Program-made: the position numbers and the translations under genes
NCBI RefSeq assembly: GCF_009663685.2
Contig: NZ_RCOG02000026.1
Coordinates: forward strand, 124,001 to 188,000
DNA from: Cupriavidus sp. U2
GTDB lineage: Bacteria > Pseudomonadota > Gammaproteobacteria > Burkholderiales > Burkholderiaceae
Reading direction: 5' to 3'
DNA length: 64,000 nt
Shown here: positions 36,906 through 46,200 of the stretch, in pieces
Layout of the letters: the number at the start of each line of letters is the position of its first letter
Numbering within the stretch: the first letter of the stretch is position 1
The notes under the pieces: generated by a model
Databases searched by the model: none
What the model saw: the letters and a program-made list of their open reading frames with translations, nothing else
Told to the model about the DNA's origin: nothing

Positions 36906-37835
36906 ATGGCAGTCACGCGCAGTAAGAGGCAGGCAACGCTGATCGGGCTCGTCGCGGTCCTTTTGTGGAGTTCGATCGTCGGGCTGATCCGGAGTGTCAG
37001 TGAAAGTTTCGGGGCCACGGGCGGCGCCGCGCTGGTCTATACGGTCGCTGCCGCACTGCTCTGGCTCACCGTGGGCCCGCCCCGCGCGCGGGTGCTGCCA
37101 CGCGCCTACCTGATCTGGGGCAGCCTGCTGTTCGTGGCCTACGAGCTCTGCCTGTCGCTGTCCATCGGATACGCCAACACCGGCAGGCAGGCCATCGAGG
37201 TAGGCATGGTCAACTATCTGTGGCCGAGCTTCACGATGCTGGCCGCCATCGCCTTCAACGGCCAGCGGGCCAACTGGCTGGTGGTGCCGGGATTCCTGGT
37301 GGCCATCCTGGGGATTGCGTCGGTACTGGGCGGCGACCAGGGGCTGGACCTGGCCGGCATGGCCGGCAACGTGCGGGACAACCCGCTCAGCTATGGCCTG
37401 GCGTTCGCCGGCGCCCTGATCTGGGCCGCGTATTGCACCGTGACGAGCCGTATCGCGCAGGGCAAGAACGCCGTGACGCTGTTCTTCATGCTGACGGCGC
37501 TGACGCTATGGGGCAAATACCTGGTTACCGATGGCGAAACCATGGTGCTCGGGCTCAAGGGCGTCACGTACCTGGTGCTCGCGGCCTGTGCGATGGGGTT
37601 TGGCTATGCCGCCTGGAATGTCGGCATCCTGCACGGCAACGTCACCGTGCTGGCGGGCGCGTCGTACTTTATCCCGGTGATCTCGGCCGCGCTGGCGGCC
37701 GTGCTGCTGCACGCGCCGCTTTCCTTGTCGTTCTGGAAAGGCGCGGCAATGGTCTGCGCGGGGTCCATCCTGTGCTGGCTCGCGACGCGCGGCCGCAGCG
37801 CACCGGCATCGGCTGCAAGGCGATCCGGGGCGTGA
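36906..37835 (+). CDS. yddG: YddG-like aromatic amino acid exporter (DMT superfamily)
   Basis: A 309-residue ten-helix EamA/DMT transporter. The start RQATLIGLVAVLLWSSIVGLIRSVSESFG, then GGAAL, closely matches the E. coli YddG pattern, and the IEVGMVNYLWPSFTML block is characteristic. YddG exports aromatic amino acids and other metabolites. ATG 36906 is preferred over GTG 36894 because it matches the family start. Confidence 0.8.
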   Translation: MAVTRSKRQATLIGLVAVLLWSSIVGLIRSVSESFGATGGAALVYTVAAALLWLTVGPPRARVLPRAYLIWGSLLFVAYELCLSLSIGYANTGRQAIEVGMVNYLWPSFTMLAAIAFNGQRANWLVVPGFLVAILGIASVLGGDQGLDLAGMAGNVRDNPLSYGLAFAGALIWAAYCTVTSRIAQGKNAVTLFFMLTALTLWGKYLVTDGETMVLGLKGVTYLVLAACAMGFGYAAWNVGILHGNVTVLAGASYFIPVISAALAAVLLHAPLSLSFWKGAAMVCAGSILCWLATRGRSAPASAARRSGA

Positions 37836-37851
37836 GCACCGCCCGACAGGC

Positions 37852-37884
37852 ACGCGCGGCGCGCCGGTCGGGCGCGCCGCGCGT
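37852..37884. terminator. Perfect 14-bp GC-rich hairpin
   Basis: ACGCGCGGCGCGCC (37852-37865) and GGCGCGCCGCGCGT (37871-37884) are exact inverted repeats around GGTCG. It sits between the convergent yddG and lipoprotein genes. No T-run follows; a bidirectional terminator-like role is likely. Confidence 0.6.
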
Positions 37885-37937
37885 ACTCCAGCCGTCAGGC
37901 CCTCAGGCGCCTTGCGCCGTTGGCATCGGTCGCGCTG

Positions 37938-38294
37938 TTACTGGCACTGGCTGAGCGCGCCCGCAGCGTTGCTGTCGTCGCCGCGGAAGCCCAGCCACGA
38001 GCCTGGCCCGTTGGTGGATTTGCGCACGACGGCTGCGGACCCGGCTGGCGGTTGCTGACCTGGCACGTAGACATCGAATGCCTGGTCATTGGCCAGCATG
38101 TATTGCATCCAAACCTGCTGGTTGGTGGCATCCGCCCATTTCTGCCCGATGCATTGCGCGGCAGCCTTCGGCGCCAGCTTGCTTTCGCCAACGGCTCGCG
38201 TGGTGGGCGTTGGCGGCGGGGTGTAGGGGGCGGGCATGTTGGCGCAGCCTGCAAGCGTGGCCACGGCCAGTACGACGATGACGGGATACTTCAT
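37938..38294 (-). CDS. Small lipoprotein
   Basis: A 118-residue protein with a lipoprotein signal (MKYPVIVVLAVATLAGC, Cys17) followed by a Pro/Thr-rich linker and a mature domain with two further cysteines (AAQCIGQKWADATNQQVWMQYM; LSQCQ). The ATG at 38294 has GGAG 9 nt upstream. The family was not recognised; envelope location is likely. Confidence 0.7.
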   Translation of the reverse strand: MKYPVIVVLAVATLAGCANMPAPYTPPPTPTTRAVGESKLAPKAAAQCIGQKWADATNQQVWMQYMLANDQAFDVYVPGQQPPAGSAAVVRKSTNGPGSWLGFRGDDSNAAGALSQCQ

Positions 38295-38570
38295 ATTATT
38301 GACTCCATATCCGATCGTGGAATGCACCGACGGCCTGCCCATCGGTTGGGGTGCCGGCCGGTGCGTCTGGGTGTGCGGTACGCAAGCGATACTCCACGTC
38401 GTACCAGATACGAGTCTAGGCGCCAGATCCCCGATACGCCTATGCCCTGTGCGCCATCTCGCCGTGTCGGTCTTTGTCTGATCCTGAAAACTGCCTTTGG
38501 GGAAACTTTCGGGCGCGGCAGGCGTCGCTATCTGCATATCCGTGATGCAACAGCGCAGGGGGCGTGACAG

Positions 38571-39653
38571 ATGAACATGGCAATCGTGGCGAGTCATCCG
38601 TGGTTTGGCACGGCGATGGGTGCCGTTGCCGCCATTCTGCTCGGGCTGCTCGCCCACCGGCTGGGCGGCCTGCTGCTGTTGCGGATGACCCGCCATACCC
38701 CGGTGCTGCACGCGATGGTGGTCAAGGCACGCGTGCCCGCCAAGGCGGTGGTGCCGCTGTTCCTGCTGCAGACCACCTGGCAGGCCGCGCCCGACGACCT
38801 GGCCTGGATCAACAGCGTCCGGCATCTGAACGGCCTGCTGATGATCGTGTCGATGACCTGGCTGCTGGTGCGCATCATCGCCGGGTTCGCGCAGGGTGTG
38901 CTGGACCAGCACCCGGTCGATGTGGCCGACAACATGGGCGCGCGCCGCATCCACACCCAGACGCGCGTGATCTCGCGGATCGCCATGACGCTGGTCATCG
39001 TGATGGGCGCGGCCATGCTGCTGATGACGTTCCCGGGCGCCCGGCAGGTGGGCGCGAGCCTGCTGGCATCGGCCGGCGTGGTCGGCCTGATTGCCGGTTT
39101 TGCGGCCAAGCCGGTGTTCAGCAACATGATCGCCGGGCTGCAGCTGGCCCTGACGCAGCCGCTGCGGCTTGACGACGTGCTGATCGTCGAGGGCGAATGG
39201 GGGCGCGTGGAAGAAATCACCAGCACCTACGTGGTGCTGCAGATCTGGGACGAACGCCGCCTGATCATTCCGCTGCAGTACTTCATCGAAAAGCCATTCC
39301 AGAACTGGACCCGCAACAGCGCCCAGATCATGGGCTCGGTGTTTTTTCACGTGGACTACGGCATGCCGCTGGCGCCGTTGCGCGAGGCACTGACGCGCAT
39401 CGTCCATGCGCGTCCCGAGTGGGATGGCCGATTCTTTAATCTCGTGGTCAGCGACACCACAGACAAGACGATGCAGTTGCGCGTGCTGTGTACCGCGGCG
39501 TCCTCAGGACTTGCGTGGGACCTGCGCTGCGCCGTGCGTGAGGCACTGATCGATTTCATGCAGCGCGAGTATCCGCAGTTCCTGCCCAGGTTGCGGATCG
39601 AGGGCGACGGGGACCGGCCCGCGGTGCAGCCCGTGCAGTCGGGGCCCGCCTGA
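38571..39653 (+). CDS. Mechanosensitive ion channel, MscS family
   Basis: A 360-residue MscS-type channel with four N-terminal membrane segments and the pore helix ASLLASAGVVGLIAGFAAKPVFSNMIAG. It continues with the cytoplasmic beta domain (RLDDVLIVEGEWGRVEEITSTYVVLQIWDERRLIIPL) and a C-terminal alpha/beta domain. It is longer than E. coli MscS (286) owing to extra N-terminal helices. It should release solutes on osmotic downshock. It precedes a terminator and the pilus cluster. Confidence 0.85.
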   Translation: MNMAIVASHPWFGTAMGAVAAILLGLLAHRLGGLLLLRMTRHTPVLHAMVVKARVPAKAVVPLFLLQTTWQAAPDDLAWINSVRHLNGLLMIVSMTWLLVRIIAGFAQGVLDQHPVDVADNMGARRIHTQTRVISRIAMTLVIVMGAAMLLMTFPGARQVGASLLASAGVVGLIAGFAAKPVFSNMIAGLQLALTQPLRLDDVLIVEGEWGRVEEITSTYVVLQIWDERRLIIPLQYFIEKPFQNWTRNSAQIMGSVFFHVDYGMPLAPLREALTRIVHARPEWDGRFFNLVVSDTTDKTMQLRVLCTAASSGLAWDLRCAVREALIDFMQREYPQFLPRLRIEGDGDRPAVQPVQSGPA

Positions 39654-39662
39654 TCGTTCGCC

Positions 39663-39705
39663 AAAAAAAAACAGGCTGCTTCCCAAAGGGGAAAGGAAGC
39701 AGCCT
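39663..39705. terminator. Hairpin with A-tract after the MscS gene
   Basis: AGGCTGCTTCC (39673-39683) and GGAAGCAGCCT (39695-39705) form an 11-bp stem. The A9 tract at 39663-39671 gives a U-run only on the minus strand, but the stem is placed to end the plus-strand mscS transcript. Confidence 0.55.
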
Positions 39706-39858
39706 AATGTGCCGGAACGGAAAGTCATTGGCCGAATGACGCTACTGGCCAAACATTAACCATGCATTAATCCGCGTGCACAGGCGCCCGCCTGATCGCG
39801 TAATTTTTCGTCCGTTTGCAAATCGGCAACGCTGTACCTGATCGATACTCACAAAGCG

Positions 39859-39888
39859 TTGACTCGTTTGGAGCGCTGCCTCTACACT
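39859..39888 (+). promoter_or_regulatory. Candidate sigma-70 promoter of the pilin operon
   Basis: TTGACT (39859-39864) and TACACT (39883-39888) are 18 bp apart, about 56 bp upstream of the pilE-like ATG. Both boxes match the consensus at four or five of six positions. Confidence 0.5.
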
Positions 39889-39943
39889 CGCCGGCAAAGG
39901 TTCCTCGCGGCTAGGGTCAGCCGGAAAGAACGGGAGCAAAAAA

Positions 39944-40477
39944 ATGGGCAAGCATAGCCCCACAAGGCAGCCGGGTCGCGGACGCATGTTTGCGCCTGCG
40001 CCAAACGGGATTATCGGGATCGTCGGGATTATCGGGTCGGGCAGGGGGGCCACTTCACGCGCCCGCGCGCCGTCGTCCGGCTTCACGCTGGTCGAACTGA
40101 TGATCACGGTCGCCATCATCGGCATCATCGCCGCATTCGCATTTCCCTCGTATACCAGTTATGTCGTCCGCGGCAACCGCGCGGCCGCCGAGTCCTACAT
40201 GCTGGAACTGGCGAGCCTGCAGGAGCGGTTCATGGTCGACAACCGCGCCTATGCCGCCAGCCTGGCGGCGCTGAACGCCCCGGCCACGCCGGCCAGCGTG
40301 TCGGCGTACTACCAGATCACCGTGACCGCCACCGCGACGCCGCCGGCCTATACGATCACGGCCGCGCCAATCGGCAGCCAGGCGTCGCGCGATACCAGCT
40401 GCGGCACGCTGGCCTTGACGCAGGCCGGCGACAAGAGCGCCACCGGCGCTGCCGGACAGGCCGGCTGCTGGAGATAA
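39944..40477 (+). CDS. pilE: Type IV pilin-like protein with a long leader (PilE family)
   Basis: A 177-residue prepilin. The class III leader is cleaved at Gly46/Phe47 (SSG|FTLVELMITVAIIGIIAAFAFPSY), with Glu at mature +5. The mature ~131 residues fit a minor pilin such as PilE. The leader is unusually long and contains a hydrophobic Gly/Ile stretch (NGIIGIVGIIG) coded by a duplicated 12-bp motif. The ATG at 39944 has GGGAG about 7 nt upstream. It is the first gene of the pil operon, 2 bp before fimT. Confidence 0.85.
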   Translation: MGKHSPTRQPGRGRMFAPAPNGIIGIVGIIGSGRGATSRARAPSSGFTLVELMITVAIIGIIAAFAFPSYTSYVVRGNRAAAESYMLELASLQERFMVDNRAYAASLAALNAPATPASVSAYYQITVTATATPPAYTITAAPIGSQASRDTSCGTLALTQAGDKSATGAAGQAGCWR

Positions 40478-40479
40478 GC

Positions 40480-40983
40480 ATGCCGGTCAATCTGGGATCA
40501 GCAACCCGCCGGCGCCGCATGGCCGGGACGAATGGGCAGGCCAGGGGCTTTACCCTGGTCGAACTGATCGTGACGCTACTGGTGCTGACCATCCTGTCCA
40601 CCATGGCGGCGCCTTCGTTCCAGCAGTTCATTGCCGGCCAGCGCCTGCGCAATGCCGCCAGCGACCTGGCGTCGGCGGTCACGCTGATGCGCAGCGAGGC
40701 CGTCAAGCGCAATGGCATCACGACGCTGTCGGCCAATGGCACGTGGTCGGCCGGCTGGGTCGTCACGGCCGGCACAGAGCGCCTGCGTGCCTATGGCCCC
40801 TATACGGATATCACCGTCAGCACGGCAGGCGGGAACTCGTTGTGGGTCGGCAACGATGGCCGGCCCGGCAACGGCAGCCAGACGTTTCAGGTTTCGATGG
40901 CGGGCACCGGCACGTCGAACGTCGTCTGTATCCAGATCAACGGCACCGGCCGGGTGGCCACTGTCAGCGGAGCCTGCTCATGA
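40480..40983 (+). CDS. fimT: Minor pseudopilin FimT/GspH family
   Basis: A 167-residue minor pilin with PilD cleavage at Gly23/Phe24 (ARG|FTLVELIVTLLVLTIL) and Glu +5. A GspH/FimT domain follows (LASAVTLMRSEAVKRN, GWVVTAG). FimT-type proteins help prime pilus assembly and in some bacteria bind DNA for natural uptake. Its stop overlaps the pilV start (ATGA). Confidence 0.85.
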   Translation: MPVNLGSATRRRRMAGTNGQARGFTLVELIVTLLVLTILSTMAAPSFQQFIAGQRLRNAASDLASAVTLMRSEAVKRNGITTLSANGTWSAGWVVTAGTERLRAYGPYTDITVSTAGGNSLWVGNDGRPGNGSQTFQVSMAGTGTSNVVCIQINGTGRVATVSGACS

Positions 40984-41579
40984 ACACGTCCGTCCGTACT
41001 CGCCGGTGGCGGCGTTCCGGCGGCCAGCGAGCCTCGCAGCGCGGGACGACGCTGATCGAGGTGCTGGTCTCGGTGGTGATCGTGCTGGTGGCGTTGCTCG
41101 GCACAGCCGGGATGATCGCGCGCTCGGGCCAGACGGAAATGGAGTCGTACCAGCGTGGGCAGGCGTTGACGCTGCTCCAGGACATGGTGGCGCGGCTCAA
41201 CGCCAACCGGCAGGTCATCGGCTGCTACGCAAGCGGGCCAAACGCCACCGTGGCAGGCAGCACGACAGTGCCGCCAGCCGCGTGCACGGTGGGAACCAAC
41301 GCGCAACGCGCGGTGGCCGCCGCTGACCTGGCGACATGGGGCGCGGCCCTGCAGGGCAGTGCCGAGACCGATGGGGGCAACAAGGTGGGCGCGATGATCG
41401 GTGCGCTGGGCTGTATCGAGGCGATCGATCCCGCCACGCAGACGTACCGCGTCACGGTAGCCTGGCAAGGCCTGGCCAAAACGGGGGCGCCGGCGTTGCC
41501 GTGCGGGCAGAACCAGTTCGGTAATGACGCGAACCGGCGGGCGGTCAGCGTGCAGGTGCGTATCGGGGTGCTGTCATGA
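40980..41579 (+). CDS. pilV: Type IV pilus minor pilin PilV
   Basis: A 199-residue minor pilin: leader cleaved at Gly22/Thr23 (QRG|TTLIEVLVSVVIVLVALLGTAGMI) with Glu +5 and the PilV-typical helix ending in QTEMESYQRGQALTLLQDM. Cysteines in the C-terminal half (IGCYAS, AACTVG, LGCIEA, LPCGQN) should form disulphides in the periplasm. It overlaps both neighbours by 4 bp. Confidence 0.85.
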   Translation: MNTSVRTRRWRRSGGQRASQRGTTLIEVLVSVVIVLVALLGTAGMIARSGQTEMESYQRGQALTLLQDMVARLNANRQVIGCYASGPNATVAGSTTVPPAACTVGTNAQRAVAAADLATWGAALQGSAETDGGNKVGAMIGALGCIEAIDPATQTYRVTVAWQGLAKTGAPALPCGQNQFGNDANRRAVSVQVRIGVLS

Positions 41580-42625
41580 CGCGGCACATTCCCGTGCGAC
41601 ACATCGCGCCGATGCGCCGCCAGCGAGGCCTGTCGCTGGTGGAACTGATGGTGTCGATGACGCTTGGCCTGCTGCTGATCACGGCGCTGGCGACGCTGTA
41701 CTTCAATACCAGCCGTGCGCGCAATGCGTTTTCAAACAGCGCCGAGCAGATCGAGAACGGCCGTTACGCGCTGGACATCATGAGCCGCGAGGTGGAACTG
41801 GCCGGTTTCTTCGGGCCTGCCAACGTGGCGGCCGGCGCGCTGGTGTCGGCCCCCGACCTGTGCGCGACCGACCCGGCGTCGCTCGGCTTCTCGGCGTCGC
41901 CCGCCACCGTGCCGCTTGCCGTGCAGGGCTTCGCGCCGGGCGCCGTGGCGCCATGCCTGCCCAACCTGCTGGCCGGATCGGAGATCCTGGCCGTGCGGCG
42001 CGTCAGCACCACGCCGGTGTCGGCCGCGGTGGTCGGGACGCCATACCTGCAGGCTTCCTACTGTGCCGACGACATGGCATCGCTGGTATTCGATGCCAGC
42101 GCGCCGGCGTTCAAGCTGCGCACCAAGGCCTGCGACAGCACGGTGCCGTCCGAACTGCGTGCGGCGGTGGTCCGCATCTTCTATCTGGCCGGATGCGACC
42201 TGTGCACCGGCGCCGGCGACGGCAAGCCAACGCTGAAGATGGCGGAACTGTTCAATGGCGGCTTCCGCGTGCAGTCCGTGGCCAACGGCATCGAGGACAT
42301 GCACCTGTCGTACGGGGTCGACCTCGACGGCAACGGCGCGCCGGACTGCTACGTAGGCGACCCCGGTGCCGACCACTCGGCAGATTGCACCGGTGCGCCC
42401 GCCTACGACTGGTCCGTGCCGCTGACGAACTGGCGCAACGTGACCGCCGTGCGGGTCCAGTTGCTGGCCCGCACCGCCGTGGTGACCAGTGGCTGGACCG
42501 ACCAGCGCACCTACGATCTGGGGCGGGCCCAGGCAAGCGGCCCGTTCCGGGATGGATACAAGCGCCACGTCTATGCGGAACTGGCCCGCGTGGCCAACAT
42601 CGCCGGTTCCCGGGAGTCCCAATGA
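41576..42625 (+). CDS. pilW: Type IV pilus assembly protein PilW
   Basis: A 349-residue minor pilin, cleaved at Gly18/Leu19 (QRG|LSLVELMVSMTLGLLLITAL) with Glu +5. The large periplasmic domain and the phrase NGRYALDIMSREVELAGFFG are diagnostic for PilW. It helps form the tip/priming complex with PilV, PilX and PilY1. It overlaps pilV and pilX by 4 bp each. Confidence 0.85.
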   Translation: MTRHIPVRHIAPMRRQRGLSLVELMVSMTLGLLLITALATLYFNTSRARNAFSNSAEQIENGRYALDIMSREVELAGFFGPANVAAGALVSAPDLCATDPASLGFSASPATVPLAVQGFAPGAVAPCLPNLLAGSEILAVRRVSTTPVSAAVVGTPYLQASYCADDMASLVFDASAPAFKLRTKACDSTVPSELRAAVVRIFYLAGCDLCTGAGDGKPTLKMAELFNGGFRVQSVANGIEDMHLSYGVDLDGNGAPDCYVGDPGADHSADCTGAPAYDWSVPLTNWRNVTAVRVQLLARTAVVTSGWTDQRTYDLGRAQASGPFRDGYKRHVYAELARVANIAGSRESQ

Positions 42626-43164
42626 GTCCGATCCGACATCGCCAGCATGGCGTCACGCTGCTGATCACGCTGGTGTTCCTGGTCGTGTTCCTGATGTTGA
42701 CCATCTCGCTGGTGGGCTCCAGCGTGGTCAACACCAAGGTGGCGGCGAACCAGCAGTACGGCGTGGAGGCACGTCACGCCGCGCAACAGGGGATCGAGCA
42801 GGTCATCAGCCAGGACTTCACGGCGGCGCCGGTGGCCAGGACCGTGCCTGTCGACGTGACTGGCGACGGCAAGGCCGACTACACCGTGCAGGTCGCCGCA
42901 CCGGTCTGCGAGACCAGCAAGCCGGTCAAGAATATCGAACTCGACGAGAACAATGCCGACGATGTGTCCTGTTTCGTGGGCAATGGCAACAACAACACCG
43001 GCATCGTGACCGGGAGCGGCGGCGGGGGCGGCAATTCGCTCTGTAACGGGACCCAGTGGGACGTGGCCGCGACGGTCAGCGATACCGCCGTGACCGCCAG
43101 CCGCACCACCCTGCATCAGGGGATTGCCGTGCGGGTGCCGTATGGCACCGCATGTCCGTCGTGA
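42622..43164 (+). CDS. pilX: Type IV pilus minor pilin PilX
   Basis: A 180-residue minor pilin with a very short leader (Gly10/Val11, RQHG|VTLLITLVFLVVFLMLTISLVGSSV). Position +5 is Ile, not Glu, as is common in PilX/GspK-type tip subunits. The mature part has a PilX N-terminal block (ANQQYGVEARHAAQQGIEQVI) and a Gly-rich loop (GSGGGGGNS). Cysteines (APVCETS, VSCFVG, LCNGTQ, TACPS) suggest two disulphides. Confidence 0.8.
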   Translation: MSPIRHRQHGVTLLITLVFLVVFLMLTISLVGSSVVNTKVAANQQYGVEARHAAQQGIEQVISQDFTAAPVARTVPVDVTGDGKADYTVQVAAPVCETSKPVKNIELDENNADDVSCFVGNGNNNTGIVTGSGGGGGNSLCNGTQWDVAATVSDTAVTASRTTLHQGIAVRVPYGTACPS

Positions 43165-43239
43165 CCATGGCCCGGCCGATTGCCTGACCGATCGCCAAAC
43201 CGTTTTCCAGCTAGCTGTCTTCTTCCGGGCTCCGCACTC

Positions 43240-46200
43240 ATGCGCATCTCTTCTCTTTGTCTGGCCCTTGCCCTGAGCCTGGCCACGGCGGCATCTCCAA
43301 GCCTGGCCGAGGATATCGACCTCTACACCGGGCTGCAGCCCCAGGCGGGCAAGCCCAACGTGCTGATCATCCTCGACAATGCGTCGACGTGGGATGCCTC
43401 CGCCAGCTTCACCTGCTCCACGGACGGTGTGGTCAGCAGCAACAACGCCGGCAAGGACGTCGGCGCGCTGCAGTGCGCGCTCTATAACGCGATCAACTCG
43501 ATCACGACGTCGCCCACGCTCTACGGCAACATCAACATCGGGTTGATGATGTTCGGCACCGGCAACAACGCAGGCGGCAAGATGCGCTATCCGGGCGCGG
43601 CGCCGTACAAGTTGCCGCTGATGGACAACAACGGCATCTCCGCATTCCTTGCCTACCTGAAGTCGATCGACCGCCAGGCCGACAATTCGAACAACTCGCA
43701 GGTAGGCGGCGCGATGCAGGAGGCCTGGGCCTTCTTCTCGGGCAACACGGGGCTGTCCGGCACCAAGTACACGTCGCCGATCGACAATCCGTGCCAGCGC
43801 AACTTCATCATCTACATTGGCAACGCGGTCAACAACGGCAAGCCGCAGGACACCGGACAGAACGCCTTCGATTCACTGGTCAGCGCCGGCGCCACCAAGG
43901 CGCAGCAGCAGGAAATCGTGCTGGCCACCAACGCCAAGTACCAGAGCAGCTGGGGGGACGAGTGGGCGCGGTTCCTGAACCAGACCGATGTGCTGGGCAA
44001 CATGGACAACCGCCAGAACGTGACGACGTACACGATCGCGGTGACCGACAACAACAACCCTGACTACGTGCAGCTGGCCCAGAGCATGGGCACCAACGGC
44101 GGGGGCAAGTCCTATACGGTGCAGCTTGGCGATGCCAACGGCCTGGCGGCCGACCTGATTTCGATCTTCAATGAGGTGCAGGCCGTGAACAGCGTGTTCG
44201 CGTCGGTCAGCCTGCCGGCATCGGTCAACGCGCAGGGGCAGTTCCTGAACCAGGTGTACATCGGCATGTTCCGGCCCGACGCCACGGCGGCACCGCGCTG
44301 GATGGGCAACCTGAAGCAGTACAAGGTGGGCTACGACAAGACCGGAAAGCTCGTGATGCAGGATGCGACGGGCGCATCGGCCATCAGCAACGCCCAGACG
44401 GGGTTCGTGTCGGCGAACGCGGTGAGTTTCTGGACAGCCGACGCGCCGCTGTCGTTTTCAGGTGGCAAGTATGGCGGCACGGTCAAGAACTGGCCAAGCA
44501 CGGGCTACTGGCAGAACAGCCCGTCAGGCACGGGGTGGAAGCTCGATACGCCCGACGGGGAAATCGTCGAAAAGGGCGGCGTCGGCGAGATGATGCGCGT
44601 GCAGTGGCTGACCAGCCAGGACTCGCGCACGCTGCTGACCTGCAATGGCGTGGGCAATTGCCCGGTGTCGGCCGCGTTCCCGAGTTTCGATGCGTCGAAT
44701 AGCTGGCTGACGGGCTCGACCGGGCTGGCGGCGTTCAATGGCGGCACCAATGGCGGGGCCACGATCACCGCGACCGAATTGCCCAAGCTCATTGCCTGGA
44801 TGCGCGGCCAGGACGAGGCGGCCGTCGACAGCAAGAGCATCGCCGGCATCGAAAGCGAAACGGGCCCGGGCTCGCCCGTCACGGTGCGGTCATCGATCCA
44901 CGCCGATGTGCTGCATTCGCGCCCGGCCGTGGTCAACTATGGCGGCACCACGGGCGTGGTGGTGTTCTACGGCACCAACGACGGCGTATTCCACGCCGTC
45001 AACGGCAACCAGACACAGGGCATCGGCACGGTGCGGCCCGGCGGCGAGCTGTGGGGCTTCGTTGCACCGGAATTCCTGGACAGGCTGAGCCGGCTCTACA
45101 CCAACTCGCCTGAAGTCAAGCTGTCGACAGCGCCGGCAGGCATCTCGCCCGAGCCCAAGCCGCGCGACTACTTCTTCGATGGCAGCACCACGGTGATGCA
45201 GGACCAGCGGGACCCGGCCAATCCCCGCGTGATGCTGTACCTGACCGCGCGGCGCGGAGGCCGGCTGGTCTATGCGCTCGATGTCACCAACCCCGCGAGC
45301 CCGCGCTTTGTGTGGAAGCGGTCCAACGCCGATATCCCGGAACTGGGGCAGACCTGGTCGCAGCCGAAGGTGGCACGCGTGCGCGGCAATACGAATCCGG
45401 TGATCATCATGGGCGCCGGCTACGATCCGGCCGAGGACAGCGATCCGTCGCCTGGCGTCGATACCATGGGCCGGGGCGTGCTGGTGCTGGACGCCTACAC
45501 GGGCAACATGGTGTGGTCGGCGCAGCCGTCCTGCATGGGCGCCACCGGCGCCTGCACGGCGGTGCCCGCACTGACCCGCTCGATTCCGTCGGACGTCACC
45601 ACGCTTGATCGCAACGGCGATGGCTACGTGGAGCGGATCTACGTCGGGGATGTGGGCGGCAACGTCTGGCGGGCCGATTTCGAAACCGCTGGCGGCACCG
45701 CGCCGGCCAACTGGACGATGAACAAGCTCGCCGCGCTGGGCGGCGCGGCCAATACCAACAGTGCGCGCAAGTTCTTCTATGCGCCCGACGTGATTTCCAC
45801 GCGCGGCTACGACGCGGTGTCCCTGGGGTCCGGCGACCGCGAGCATCCGCTCTATTCGGCCTCCGCCACGCCCGGCACGGCCTACAACGTGGTCAACCGG
45901 CTCTACATGATCCGCGATACCAACACGTCGCGCATGCCGTCCACCTGGACGCCGTTGACAGAGGCGAGCCTCGTCGATGCCACGACGGCCGGCTACGACG
46001 GTTCGCGCTCGGGCTTCTACATCACGCTGGTGAATCCCGGCGAAAAGGCCGTGAACGCACCGCTTACCGTCGCCGGCTATACCAGCGTCGGAACGAACAC
46101 GCCCTCGGTGCCCAAGGCCGGCGTCTGTTATCCGAACCTTGGCACGGCGCGAAGCTATTCGTACAGCTTCCTGACCAGCGCGGGGCTGAATCCCGACCGC

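Noticed and set aside
39742..40128. Minus-strand frame opposite the pilE start
   Set aside because: It overlaps the pilin promoter and leader antisense and has no coding signature, although the A-tract hairpin at 39663 could have suggested a minus-strand transcript.
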